The notes under the pieces are model-generated. The model made no database searches. It saw nothing but the letters and a program-made list of their open reading frames with translations, and was not told the DNA's origin. A stretch of 64,000 nucleotides of DNA. It comes from Virgisporangium aurantiacum. GTDB taxonomy: Bacteria; Actinomycetota; Actinomycetes; Mycobacteriales; Micromonosporaceae. This document shows positions 44,967 to 53,487 of this stretch, in pieces (position 1 is the first letter of the stretch; every line of letters begins with the position of its first letter). The stretch covers positions 31,159 to 95,158 of the forward strand of contig NZ_BOPG01000089.1 of NCBI RefSeq assembly GCF_016863635.1. Direction: 5' to 3'. The position numbers and the translations under genes are program-made.

Positions 44967-45679
44967 GGTGTTGTTCCGCCGAGATAGCTGGCCTCCAGCC
45001 GGGTGGCGTCGCGGCCGAGTTGAGCGGCGGTGCCGCTCAACGCCAGCTCACCCCGCGCCAACACGTAGCCGCGGTCGGCGACGGTCAGCGCGGTCCGCAC
45101 GTGCTGCTCGACCAGAAGCACCGCGGTCCCGGTCCCGTCGGCGATCCGGCGGACCTGGGTCAGCAACCGCTCGACGACGATCGGGGCCAGCCCGTGGCTC
45201 AACTCGTCGATCATCAGCAGGCTCGGCCGGGCGATGAGCGCGCAACCCAACGCCAGCATCTGCTGCTCGCCGCCGGACAGCAGCCCCGCGCGACGACCGC
45301 CGAGGTCGGCGAGGGCCGGAAAGTACTCGTAGACCAGGTCCGTGGCCGGCGAGTTCCGACGCCGACGCAGCCGTAGGTGCTCGGTCACGGTCAACTGGCG
45401 GAAGATCCCCCGCTCCTCCGGCACCAGGGCCACCCCGAGCCGGGCCACGGCGTGCGGCCGCCAGCCGTCGACCACCCGCCCGCCGACCGTGATCGCGCCC
45501 CGGATAGGCCGCAGCAGACCGCTGATCGTCAGCAGGGTCGTGGTCTTGCCGGCGCCGTTCGCGCCGAGCAGCGCCACCACTTCGCCGGCCTTGACCTCCA
45601 GGTCGAGGTCGCGCACCACCGCGACGCCGCCGTACCCCGCGCACAGGCCGCGGATCCACAGTTCGCCGGGTGCGTTCAT
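44963..45679 (-). CDS. LivF-type ABC transporter ATP-binding protein
   Basis: 238 residues with Walker A LGANGAGKTT, signature LLSGGEQQML, Walker B LLMIDELSHGL and the final LIEASYLG-like end of LivF. The Walker B Asp-Glu pair is present. It is the second ATPase of a branched-chain-amino-acid/amide-type importer, partnering the ATPase domain fused to the LivHM protein. Overlaps both neighbours by 4 nt. Confidence 0.9.
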   Translation of the reverse strand: MNAPGELWIRGLCAGYGGVAVVRDLDLEVKAGEVVALLGANGAGKTTTLLTISGLLRPIRGAITVGGRVVDGWRPHAVARLGVALVPEERGIFRQLTVTEHLRLRRRRNSPATDLVYEYFPALADLGGRRAGLLSGGEQQMLALGCALIARPSLLMIDELSHGLAPIVVERLLTQVRRIADGTGTAVLLVEQHVRTALTVADRGYVLARGELALSGTAAQLGRDATRLEASYLGGTTP

Positions 45680-48450
45680 GCCCGCTCCTCCACGCCGCGG
45701 GACGCCTGCCCGAGGTATGCGTCGATGACCCGTCGGTCGGTCCGGATCTGGGCGGGTGTGCCGTGTGCCAGCAGGTGACCGAACTCCAACACGTAGACGT
45801 GGTCGCAGACGCTCAGGACGAGATCGACGTCGTGCTCGACGAGCAGCACCGCCAGGCCGTCCGCGGCGAACTGCCGCAACCGGGCCGCGAGCGCGATCCG
45901 GTCGGCGCCGCTCAGGCCGGCCGCCGGCTCGTCGAGCAACAGGACCGAGCCGGGCATGGCCAGCGCCCGGGCCACGCCGAGGAGTTTGCGCTGGCCCAGC
46001 GTGAGCGTCTGCGGCCGGACCCGGGCCAGTGGCGTCAGGTCCATGCGGGCCAGCGCGCCGCCGACGGCGGCGAGCACGGGTGCGCGTTGCGGCCGCACGA
46101 GATCGAGGACCAACGTTCGTAGGTCGAACGGTTGCGCGGCGACCGCCACGTTGTCGTGGGCGTCGAGGTCGGCGAACAGCTGCACGGCCTGCCAGGTCCG
46201 CCGCAGTCCGCGCCGGGCCCGTTGGTGGGGTGGGGCACCGTCCAGCGACAGACCTTCGAGAAACACCTCACCGGTACTCGGGGTGAAGCCGGTGACCGCG
46301 TCGATGAACGTGGTCTTGCCGGCACCGTTCGGGCCGATGAGCCCGATGATCTGACCGGCCCGCACCGAGAGGTCGACGCCGTCCAGGGCCCGCAGGCCGC
46401 CGTACTGGACGGAAAGGCCGGTCGTGCGCAGCCGTACCTTGCCTGTGTGGGCGCGAGCCCCGACGACGGCAACAGGCGGAGGCTCCGGCGGGCCCGGCGC
46501 CACCGGACGATGGTGACCGCCGGCCGCCCGGAACCGACGCAACATCGACGTCGCCGCGCCGGCGACGCCGACCGGGTTGAAGATGGCTCCCAACACCAGG
46601 CTCACTCCGGCCAGGACGGCGTACCAGGTACCGAGATCCTCGAACAGCCGGGAGAACGTCACGAACACCAGGCCCAGCGGCGCCGACAGGCCCGCGACGA
46701 CCGCGCCGGAGACGGAGGTGATCCCGCCGAGGTAGGCGAACGCCAGCAGGCTGAGCCCGACGAACACGGTGAACGAGTCGGCGGTGAGCTGCCCCCGGCT
46801 GTAACCGATGAGCGCGCCGCCGATGCCGGCGATGAACGAGGCGATGCCGAAGGCGAGCAACTTGGACGCGCTCACGTTGATGCCGACCGCGGCGGCGGCG
46901 CGCTCGTCGGACCGGATCGCGAGCAGCCGCCGCCCGGTGCCGCTACGGGTCAGGTTGGCCACGCCCAGGGCGACGACGGTCAGAATCACCAGCACGAGCA
47001 GTCCGAACTGGATCCGCGCGGTCTGCAGGCCGTCGCTGACGCCGAAGCTGATGCCGAAGAGCACGGGGTCGGGAATCGGGTTGCCGGCCGGGTCCGTGAA
47101 GCTCGGGTTCCGGAAGACGAACCGTTCCAGGGCGATCCCGAGCGCGAGGGTCACCACGGCCAGTTGAGCGCCGCGGATCCGGACGGCCGGCAACCCGACG
47201 AGCACTCCGAGCAGCGCGGCGACGGCCGCCGCGAACGGCAGCGCGATCGGCAACGGCGCGTGCGCGGCGGCGAGTTTCGCCACCACGAAACCGGCGGATC
47301 CGGCGAACGCGGCCTGGGCGAGGGAAACCTGACCGGCGAGGCCGGTCAGCACCACGAGGGACAGCGCGAGCAGCGCGACGATGAACGAGGTGATCAGACC
47401 GAACCGGAACCCACCGCGCAGAACGAACAGCAGCACGACGGCACCGCCGATCACCGCGGTGATCGGCAGCCATCGGGGCTGCGGAATGACGACCTCGGGC
47501 AGTGCTTCCGCCGCGTCGGCGCCGCGGGTGGGTAGGGAACGTCCGACGAGTACGAGCCCACCGACGATCGCCAGGAACGGCACCGCGTCGTTGAGACCGG
47601 TCGAGGCCCACGTGGGCCACCACTCCTGTCCCCGCAGCAGCGTCAGCTCGGACTGGACGACCCCGAGCAACAGCCCGGTGGCCAGTACCACGAACAGATT
47701 GTCGAACCGGCCGGCCAGGGCGCAGGCCAGACCGGGCGCGATCATCAGGACGAACCCGGTCGTGGTCAGTCCCAGCGTCGGCGCGGCGAGGATACAGAAG
47801 ATGCCAACGACGACGCCGGCGATCACGGCGGTGCTCGCGGCAAGCGCCTGGGGCGCGAATCCGGCGAGTGAGGCTGCCCGCTCGTTCTCCGCGGCCGCCC
47901 GGGTGGCCAGCCCGAAACGGGTGTAACGCAGGTACGCCCACAGCGCAACGGTCACGACCGTCAGCAGTGCGGCGATCCACAACCGGTCCTGCGGCACGGC
48001 TCCGTCACCGATGTGCAGGCCACCGGCGGGCAGCACCGGCGCGACCGCACGTGAGGCGCTGCCGACGCGCAGGACCACCAGGGCCTGCAGGGTCAGCATG
48101 ATGCCGATCGAGGCGACCACCTTGGCGAGGACCGGCGCCGCGGCGAGCGGACGGAAGACCAGTAGTTGGCTCAACCATCCGACCGCCGCGGCCGAGAGTA
48201 CGGCCAGCACCAGCGCGACGGCCGTTCCGGTCGGAGAACCGAGCGGAACACGGACCAACGGTATCGGCAGCAGCAGATCGCCGGTGCGGCGCAGCTCGTC
48301 GAACACGTACACGGTCCACATGCCGGCCGCGCCCAGTCCGAAGTGGACGGTTCCGGTCCCCTGGTACGTGACGGTCACGCCGAGACCGATCGCGGCGTAG
48401 GCGGCCCCCGCGCCCAGACCGATCAACGCGAACAGCAGAACCTGCTGCAC
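45676..48450 (-). CDS. LivH-LivM-LivG triple fusion ABC transporter protein
   Basis: 924 residues in one frame. Residues 1-~290 are a LivH permease (ALIGLGAGAAYAAIGLGVT...; ENERAASLAG), ~335-645 a LivM permease (LTGLAGQVSLAQAAFAGSAG; IRSDERAAAAVGINV), and ~675-924 a LivG ATPase with Walker A IGPNGAGKTT, signature TLGQRKLLG and Walker B LLLDEPAAGL. LivH, LivM and LivG are normally separate; LivM-LivG fusions are known, while all three in one chain is unusual. Together with LivF and LivK it forms a complete importer. No stop or frame break is seen at the junctions. Confidence 0.9.
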   Translation of the reverse strand: MQQVLLFALIGLGAGAAYAAIGLGVTVTYQGTGTVHFGLGAAGMWTVYVFDELRRTGDLLLPIPLVRVPLGSPTGTAVALVLAVLSAAAVGWLSQLLVFRPLAAAPVLAKVVASIGIMLTLQALVVLRVGSASRAVAPVLPAGGLHIGDGAVPQDRLWIAALLTVVTVALWAYLRYTRFGLATRAAAENERAASLAGFAPQALAASTAVIAGVVVGIFCILAAPTLGLTTTGFVLMIAPGLACALAGRFDNLFVVLATGLLLGVVQSELTLLRGQEWWPTWASTGLNDAVPFLAIVGGLVLVGRSLPTRGADAAEALPEVVIPQPRWLPITAVIGGAVVLLFVLRGGFRFGLITSFIVALLALSLVVLTGLAGQVSLAQAAFAGSAGFVVAKLAAAHAPLPIALPFAAAVAALLGVLVGLPAVRIRGAQLAVVTLALGIALERFVFRNPSFTDPAGNPIPDPVLFGISFGVSDGLQTARIQFGLLVLVILTVVALGVANLTRSGTGRRLLAIRSDERAAAAVGINVSASKLLAFGIASFIAGIGGALIGYSRGQLTADSFTVFVGLSLLAFAYLGGITSVSGAVVAGLSAPLGLVFVTFSRLFEDLGTWYAVLAGVSLVLGAIFNPVGVAGAATSMLRRFRAAGGHHRPVAPGPPEPPPVAVVGARAHTGKVRLRTTGLSVQYGGLRALDGVDLSVRAGQIIGLIGPNGAGKTTFIDAVTGFTPSTGEVFLEGLSLDGAPPHQRARRGLRRTWQAVQLFADLDAHDNVAVAAQPFDLRTLVLDLVRPQRAPVLAAVGGALARMDLTPLARVRPQTLTLGQRKLLGVARALAMPGSVLLLDEPAAGLSGADRIALAARLRQFAADGLAVLLVEHDVDLVLSVCDHVYVLEFGHLLAHGTPAQIRTDRRVIDAYLGQASRGVEERA

Positions 48451-48499
48451 CGTGCCTCCTCCGGATTCCGATGGATCGCTGGTCGGTTCAGGGTCGTGC

Positions 48500-49717
48500 T
48501 CAGTCGCCGATCGGCTGGAAGCCCTGCCCCACCGGCTCCTTGCCGACCGAGCCGTCGGTTCTTTCGACGACCTTGAACACCAGGACGTCGGCCCGGCAGT
48601 TGGCGGGTTCGGCCGGGTACGGCGGTGCGCCGCAGTGCAGGTCGGAACCGAGGTGACCGGGTGAGGTCTTCGCCGCCCGGAACGCCTCGAAGACCCGCTC
48701 GGTGGTGATGGCGGAACCGGCCGGGATCGTCCGAAGGATGTCGGCGAGTTCGAACATCGACGAGTACGGCACGACGGCGAATCCGTTGATGTACTGCGTC
48801 TGTCCGGCGGCCCGCATCGCCGACTCGTAGGCGCCGAGCCGTTGCTGGATCTCCGGCGGGGCGTACTGCCTGGTCTCCGGTGCGTACAGATCGGTGAACA
48901 CGTAGGTGCCGACCGCCTGTTTTCCGAGCGCCTGCACGTAGGCGGTGCACGAGCCGGCCATGATCGGTTTGTCGTACCGGGCGGTCCGCAGCGCGGTCAC
49001 CATGCCGACGCAGTTCTCCTCGGTGAGCTGCGCGACGATGCCGTCGGGTTGGGACGACAGCGCGGTGGTCACAGCCTGCGTCCAGTCCGGATTCGCCGGG
49101 TCGACGAGTACCGGCTTGAACGTCAATCCGAGCTTCTTCGCGGCCGGTGCGACGAGCGTGTCCATCATCTTCTGCGCGTCGGACGACTGCTCGGTGAGCA
49201 CGGCGACCTTCTTCGCGCCCTGTTGCTGCAGCAGCCGCAGCGGTCCGACGACGTACGCCGACGTCGCGGTGTGCAGAAGGAAGGCGCCCTTACTGGTGCG
49301 CTGAGCGGTTCCCCACGAGTTCGACGTGACGTAGGGGATGTTCGCCTTCACGTACAGCGGCAGTGCCGCGTCGGAGGAGATGTCGATTCCGGTGTAGGCG
49401 ACGGCGACGCGTGCGTCGATGAGGGTGTTGGCGCAGTTGATGGACGCCTCGGGTGAACCGTCGGCGAGGCACTTCACGATCTTGACGCGCCTGCCGTTCA
49501 CCCCACCGGCGCCGTTGATCTTCTCGACCGCGACCTCGCCACCGATCCGGAACTCCGGCAGTGACAGCGCTCCACCCTCGTTGTTGACATAGCCGATGCG
49601 GACGGTGTTGTCGTCGTCGGCCGCATCGTCCGAGCACCCCGTCACGGCGGACGCCGCGATGAGCGTGGTGACGACGAACGCACCGACCCAGGTACGCCGC
49701 CGGGTTATCTCGATCAC
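48500..49717 (-). CDS. LivK-type substrate-binding lipoprotein
   Basis: 405 residues. The N-terminus has basic residues, a hydrophobic segment and a lipobox ending in Cys (AASAVTGC), so it is a lipoprotein on the outer face of the membrane. The mature part is a type I periplasmic binding fold (VRIGYVNNEGGALSLPEF; VAYTGIDISSDA; YVTSNSW). It captures the substrate for the Liv-type importer. It is the first gene of the seven-gene operon, 26 nt after operator site B. Confidence 0.9.
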   Translation of the reverse strand: MIEITRRRTWVGAFVVTTLIAASAVTGCSDDAADDDNTVRIGYVNNEGGALSLPEFRIGGEVAVEKINGAGGVNGRRVKIVKCLADGSPEASINCANTLIDARVAVAYTGIDISSDAALPLYVKANIPYVTSNSWGTAQRTSKGAFLLHTATSAYVVGPLRLLQQQGAKKVAVLTEQSSDAQKMMDTLVAPAAKKLGLTFKPVLVDPANPDWTQAVTTALSSQPDGIVAQLTEENCVGMVTALRTARYDKPIMAGSCTAYVQALGKQAVGTYVFTDLYAPETRQYAPPEIQQRLGAYESAMRAAGQTQYINGFAVVPYSSMFELADILRTIPAGSAITTERVFEAFRAAKTSPGHLGSDLHCGAPPYPAEPANCRADVLVFKVVERTDGSVGKEPVGQGFQPIGD

Positions 49718-49742
49718 CGCAGATTCCCTCCAGACTGAAGTT

Positions 49743-49770
49743 GGACAGATGACCTGGTTGGCTGACCGAG
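49743..49770 (-). promoter_or_regulatory. GGTCA-type operator (site B)
   Basis: Read toward LivK: CTCGGTCAGCCAACCAGGTC, then ATCTGTCC. It fits GGTCANNNNACCWGGTCA without mismatch and lies 26-53 nt before the LivK start, a good repression position. Confidence 0.65.
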
Positions 49771-49861
49771 TATGAGCTCAGCGGCAAACCCTGTCAACGC
49801 AAGGGGTCCACGAACCGTCGGCGCGTCGCCACTTGCCATTTGACCCGCCGGTGTGGCTAAA

Positions 49862-49880
49862 CTAGGTCAACTGACCAGAT
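49862..49880 (+). promoter_or_regulatory. GGTCA-type operator (site C)
   Basis: CTAGGTCAACTGACCAGAT, ending 14 nt before the amidase ATG. The first GGTCA and the ACC are kept; GGTCAACTGACC is a perfect 12-bp palindrome here, while the second GGTCA of the other sites is degenerate. Confidence 0.55.
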
Positions 49881-49893
49881 TCGCGGAGGTGCC

Positions 49894-51330
49894 ATGCCCG
49901 ACCCATTTCTCGACGCGACCGCGCAGGCCGAACTCGTCCGCCGCGGCGAGGTCTCGCCGCGGGAACTCGTCGACGAGGCGGTCCACCGGATCGAGGAGCT
50001 CAACCCGAGCCTGAACGCGGTGGTCATTCCGTTGTTCGACAAGGCGTACAACGAGGCCGACAAGGTCGGCGAGGGTCCGTTCGCCGGTGTGCCGTACCTG
50101 CTCAAGGACATCACGATGGTCACCGAGGGCGACCTGCACGCGGCGAGCATCGCCGGCGTGAAGGCCGCCGGATACCGGTCCGACCACGACTCCTTCTTCG
50201 TCCAGCGGATGCGCGAAGCGGGCTTTGTGCTGGTCGGCAAGACCAATACGCCGGAGTTGGGCATCCAACCCACCACCGAGCCGGACGCCTGGGGTCCGAG
50301 CGCCAACCCGTGGGATCTGAGCCGCTCCAGCGGTGCGTCCAGTGGGGGCTCGGCGGCGGCCGTGGCCGCCGGCATGGTCTCGATCGCCCACGGCAACGAC
50401 GGGGGCGGCTCCATCCGCATGCCGGCCAGCCAGTGCGGCGTCATCGGGATCAAGCCGACCCGGGGTCGCATTTCGCAGGGGCCGACGGTCCGGTCGGACA
50501 ACGTCTCGGGCATGCCGCACGAGGGGCTGCTGGCGCACTCGGTGCGCGACATCGCCGGCGTGCTCGACGTCGTCAGCGGCCGGCGGCCCGGCGACGCGTA
50601 TGCCGCGCCGCCGCCCCTTCGACCGTTTCTGGCCGAGGTCGGCGCCGACCCGGGGCGACTGCGGATCGGGGTGCTCACGCACGAACCGTCCGGCACCGTC
50701 GAGATCGACCCGGAGAACGTCACCGCCGCCCGCAAGGTGGCGGATCTGCTGACGAACCTCGGCCACCACGTCTCGGCCGCCTACCCCGACGCCCTGCGCA
50801 AGGGGCCGTGGCCAGAGGAGTTCATGCCGGTCGTCGCCGTTTCCATCATGAAGGAACTGGAGTTCTACAGCGCGGCGATCGGCCGTGAGCTCACCGAGGC
50901 CGACGTGGAGGCGTCGACCTGGGAGGTCGCGCGTATGGGCCAGCAGGTCACCGCGTCGATGTACTCCGACGGCGTCGACGCGCTGCGTCAACGCGCCACG
51001 GAGATCGAGACGTGGTGGGAGGACGACGGCTGGGACCTGCTGCTCACCCCCACCACGCCGGTGCCACCGCCCGAGCTGGGCCTGTTGAAGGCGACCGTCG
51101 ACGATCCCCTGACCATGGACCTCGACGTGCTCACCCTTCTCACGGTCCCGTACAACATCACCGGTCAGCCCGCGATCTCGCTGCCGGTCCACGTCAACGC
51201 CGACGGCCTGCCGATCGGCGCGCACCTCGTTGCCGCGTACGGGCGTGAGGACGTGCTGTTGCGGGTGTCCGCGCAGATCGAGGCCGGCCTGCCGTGGGCC
51301 GACAAGCACCCGCCGGTGCGGCCGCGGTGA
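49894..51330 (+). CDS. amidase (amidase signature family)
   Basis: 478 residues. The amidase signature is complete: Lys in YLLKDITMV, then RSSGASSGGSAAAVAAG with the cis-Ser and nucleophile Ser in GNDGGGSIRMPASQCG. It hydrolyses a C-N amide bond of a carboxamide; it lacks a signal peptide. ATG 49894 has GGAGG 6 nt in front. It is directly under operator site C and is the start of a two-gene unit with an SDR. It could release an amine or acid for the amine oxidase and ligase of the divergent operon (inference). Confidence 0.9.
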   Translation: MPDPFLDATAQAELVRRGEVSPRELVDEAVHRIEELNPSLNAVVIPLFDKAYNEADKVGEGPFAGVPYLLKDITMVTEGDLHAASIAGVKAAGYRSDHDSFFVQRMREAGFVLVGKTNTPELGIQPTTEPDAWGPSANPWDLSRSSGASSGGSAAAVAAGMVSIAHGNDGGGSIRMPASQCGVIGIKPTRGRISQGPTVRSDNVSGMPHEGLLAHSVRDIAGVLDVVSGRRPGDAYAAPPPLRPFLAEVGADPGRLRIGVLTHEPSGTVEIDPENVTAARKVADLLTNLGHHVSAAYPDALRKGPWPEEFMPVVAVSIMKELEFYSAAIGRELTEADVEASTWEVARMGQQVTASMYSDGVDALRQRATEIETWWEDDGWDLLLTPTTPVPPPELGLLKATVDDPLTMDLDVLTLLTVPYNITGQPAISLPVHVNADGLPIGAHLVAAYGREDVLLRVSAQIEAGLPWADKHPPVRPR

Positions 51331-52091
51331 ACGGTGCCGGCCCCCGGCGCCGGGCCGCGCTGATCACCGGCGCCAGCGGCGACATCGGAGCGGCTACGGC
51401 GACCCGGCTCGCGGAACGCGGGACGGACGTCTGGCTGACCTACGGTTCCCGGTCCGACACCGCACAGCAGGTCGCGCAGCGGTGCCGGGACCTGGGGAGC
51501 CGGGTCGAAGTCTCCCGGCTCGACCTTCGGCAACCCGATGAGATCCTCGCGCTGGCCGCGCGGATCGGCGCCGACTGGGGCCGGCTGCACGTCGTGGTGA
51601 ACAACGCGAGTGCCTGTCCGTACCAGCAGTGGCACGACGTCACAGTGGCCGACTGGGACGCCGTCCTCGAGACCAACGCGCGCGGCACGTTCCTGATGAC
51701 CAGCCACACGGTGCCACTGCTACGGGCGGCCGAGGGCGACCGGTCGATCGTCAACGTCTCGTCGATCGCCGGCCAGGTGGGCGGCATCGTAACCAGCGTG
51801 CACTACGCGGCGAGCAAGGCGGCGATCCTGGCCCTCACCCGGTCGTTCGCCCGCCTGCTCGCCGACGAGGGCATCCGGGTCAACGCGGTCACTCCCGGAC
51901 CGGTCGCCTCGGCCATGACCGGTGCGATGGACCCGGACGCCCGCGCGGCGCTGGCCCGCTCCGTTCCGCTCGGGCAACGATTCGGCTCAGCGGACGAGGT
52001 GGCCCATACCATCTGTCATCTGGCGTCATCCGAGTCGTCATTCACCACCGGCGCCACCTACGACGTCAACGGTGGCCTCCGGACCGGCTGA
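51327..52091 (+). CDS. SDR family oxidoreductase
   Basis: 254 residues from GTG 51327, overlapped with the amidase stop (GTGA). AALITGASGDIGAATATRL, VVNNASACPYQQW, IVNVSSIAGQVGG and YAASKAAILALTR are classical SDR motifs with Ser-Tyr-Lys; SFTTGATYDVNGGLRTG ends the protein. The substrate is not evident; it is the fourth SDR of the catabolic cluster. Confidence 0.85.
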   Translation: MNGAGPRRRAALITGASGDIGAATATRLAERGTDVWLTYGSRSDTAQQVAQRCRDLGSRVEVSRLDLRQPDEILALAARIGADWGRLHVVVNNASACPYQQWHDVTVADWDAVLETNARGTFLMTSHTVPLLRAAEGDRSIVNVSSIAGQVGGIVTSVHYAASKAAILALTRSFARLLADEGIRVNAVTPGPVASAMTGAMDPDARAALARSVPLGQRFGSADEVAHTICHLASSESSFTTGATYDVNGGLRTG

Positions 52092-52186
52092 ACGGGGATT
52101 CCACGGGGCGTGGCATCGCCGAATCGCTCAACCCGCCGGCGCGTCGGCCGACCAGGACAGAGGGCGTCTATCCGGGTGAGGGCGGC

Positions 52187-52837
52187 ATGAGGATTCGCAG
52201 GGCGGGCCGGGTCCCGTACGGGTGGACGCTGCTCACGTCCCTGCTCTGGGCACTGGCGATCCTGGTCCTCGCCGTGCCCGGAGCGTCCGACGACGTCCGC
52301 GACCGCGCCTTCGAACTCATCCGGAGTCTGCTCAACTTTCCGGTGATATATCTGGCGTTCCGCCTCGGCCGGTCCGACCGGCTCGACTGGCCCACCCGCC
52401 GCGCCTGGTGGCTTCTCAGCGGCGCATTCGGCTGTGCCGCGCTGGCCTCGGCGACACAGCGGGTGGAGACCGCGACCGAGGCGCTGGCCGTAGTCGGGAA
52501 TCTGGGCGGCGTGATCGCCCTGCTGACGTTCCCCACAGCCGGTAGCTCGGACGGCCGGCGACGGTGGCGCTCCGCCATGGACGTCACCATCGGGTTCGTG
52601 GGCGCGTTAATGGTCTACTGGACGTTCGTGCTCGTCCCCCACTGGACCACGCACGAGCCGCTGAGCGATCGGATCGCGGCGATGCGCGGCGAGCAGGTCG
52701 AGGGCACGTTGCCAGTGTTATTGATCCTCTCGGAGTCACCGCCGGTTCCGACCCGGACGACCTCGCCACGCGAGCGGGCGGGAAGACGGGCTGACCCGGT
52801 TCACGCCGAACGGGGCCGGACATATCGATCGTCATGA
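52187..52837 (+). CDS. N-terminal membrane domain of a cut-off signalling protein
   Basis: 216 residues from ATG 52187 (GGGTGAGGGCGG in front). Five or so hydrophobic segments (TLLTSLLWALAILVLAV, LNFPVIYLAFRLG, GALMVYWTFVLVP) in a pattern found at the N-terminus of actinomycete GGDEF/EAL proteins. After about residue 180 the frame turns into Arg/Pro-rich random sequence and stops; no GGDEF or EAL follows. Most likely a truncated gene. Confidence 0.45.
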   Translation: MRIRRAGRVPYGWTLLTSLLWALAILVLAVPGASDDVRDRAFELIRSLLNFPVIYLAFRLGRSDRLDWPTRRAWWLLSGAFGCAALASATQRVETATEALAVVGNLGGVIALLTFPTAGSSDGRRRWRSAMDVTIGFVGALMVYWTFVLVPHWTTHEPLSDRIAAMRGEQVEGTLPVLLILSESPPVPTRTTSPRERAGRRADPVHAERGRTYRSS

Positions 52838-53078
52838 CCGCAACGATAGGAAGGCGTGCGGAACCGACCGGTTCCCTCGGCGATGTCAGTCGGTTGACGG
52901 CGGTCTTCGGACCGGCTGAACGAGGCGACTCGCCAATCGAAGCGGCAGCGCTCAACCACCGGGCCGACCTTTGCTCATGCTGTGGAGCTTTACCGCACCG
53001 CCGCACCGGCCGAGGCGGCGCAGCTCGCCCTCGACTACAGCACCTCACGGGAAAGCCCGCCGAGCAGCTTGCCGAACG
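52838..53078. other. gene-poor, possibly coding scrap
   Basis: Around 52980-53045 a short helix-like stretch (ELYRTAAPAEAAQLALDYS) can be read on the plus strand, with nothing recognisable at either side. Probably part of a decayed gene. Confidence 0.3.
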
Positions 53079-53487
53079 TCAATAGCCGACCTGGATGGCG
53101 TCGCCGCGGCGCAGGGGACCGCCTGCGGCGAGTAGGTCGGCCATGCAGTCGGCCATCGGAAGCTGGAGATCGGTATCCATCCAGATGAACTGTCCGTTGG
53201 GGTTGACTTCGAGGAAGACGTATTCCCCGTCGGGGGTAACGATGAAGTCCAGGGCCGCGTAGACGAGGTCGAGCTCGGTCAGCAGCGTCTGCACCTTCTT
53301 GACGAGATCGTCGGGCAGCGGATGATAGTCGCCGTACGACATTTCGTTCCAGCCCCGCCAGTCGATCCGGGTGGCGTCGGCGTCCTGAGACCGAATCGTC
53401 ACCGGGAAGAACATGTTGCCGATGACCGTGAGCCGAACCTCGTACGCCTTCTCGACGTACTCCTGGAACATGCACATCGTGTGGCGC
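53079..53487 (-). pseudogene. MvdD-like ATP-grasp peptide ligase, C-terminal part
   Basis: The frame gives MCMFQEYVEKAYEVRLTVIG, then DWRGWNEMSYGDYHPLPDD, ALDFIVTPDGEYVFLEVNPN (ATP-grasp metal site with Glu and Asn) and QFIWMDTDLQLPMADCMADL. This is the last ~135 residues of the ~320-residue ATP-grasp ligases that cyclise microviridin-like ribosomal peptides. The N-terminal part is cut by IS copy 3 at 53488. No precursor peptide gene is seen. Confidence 0.7.

Noticed and set aside
46132..47535. A 467-residue Gln/Asp/Arg-rich frame on the plus strand
   Set aside because: Opposite strand of the LivHMG fusion; no recognisable domain and extreme composition.
45676..48450. LivH-M-G fusion as a frame error
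   Set aside because: All three domains are in the same frame with plausible linkers and no start or ribosome binding site at the junctions, so a real fusion is simpler.
49867..51309. A 480-residue open frame opposite the amidase
   Set aside because: Antisense of a gene with complete amidase motifs; typical high-GC shadow frame.
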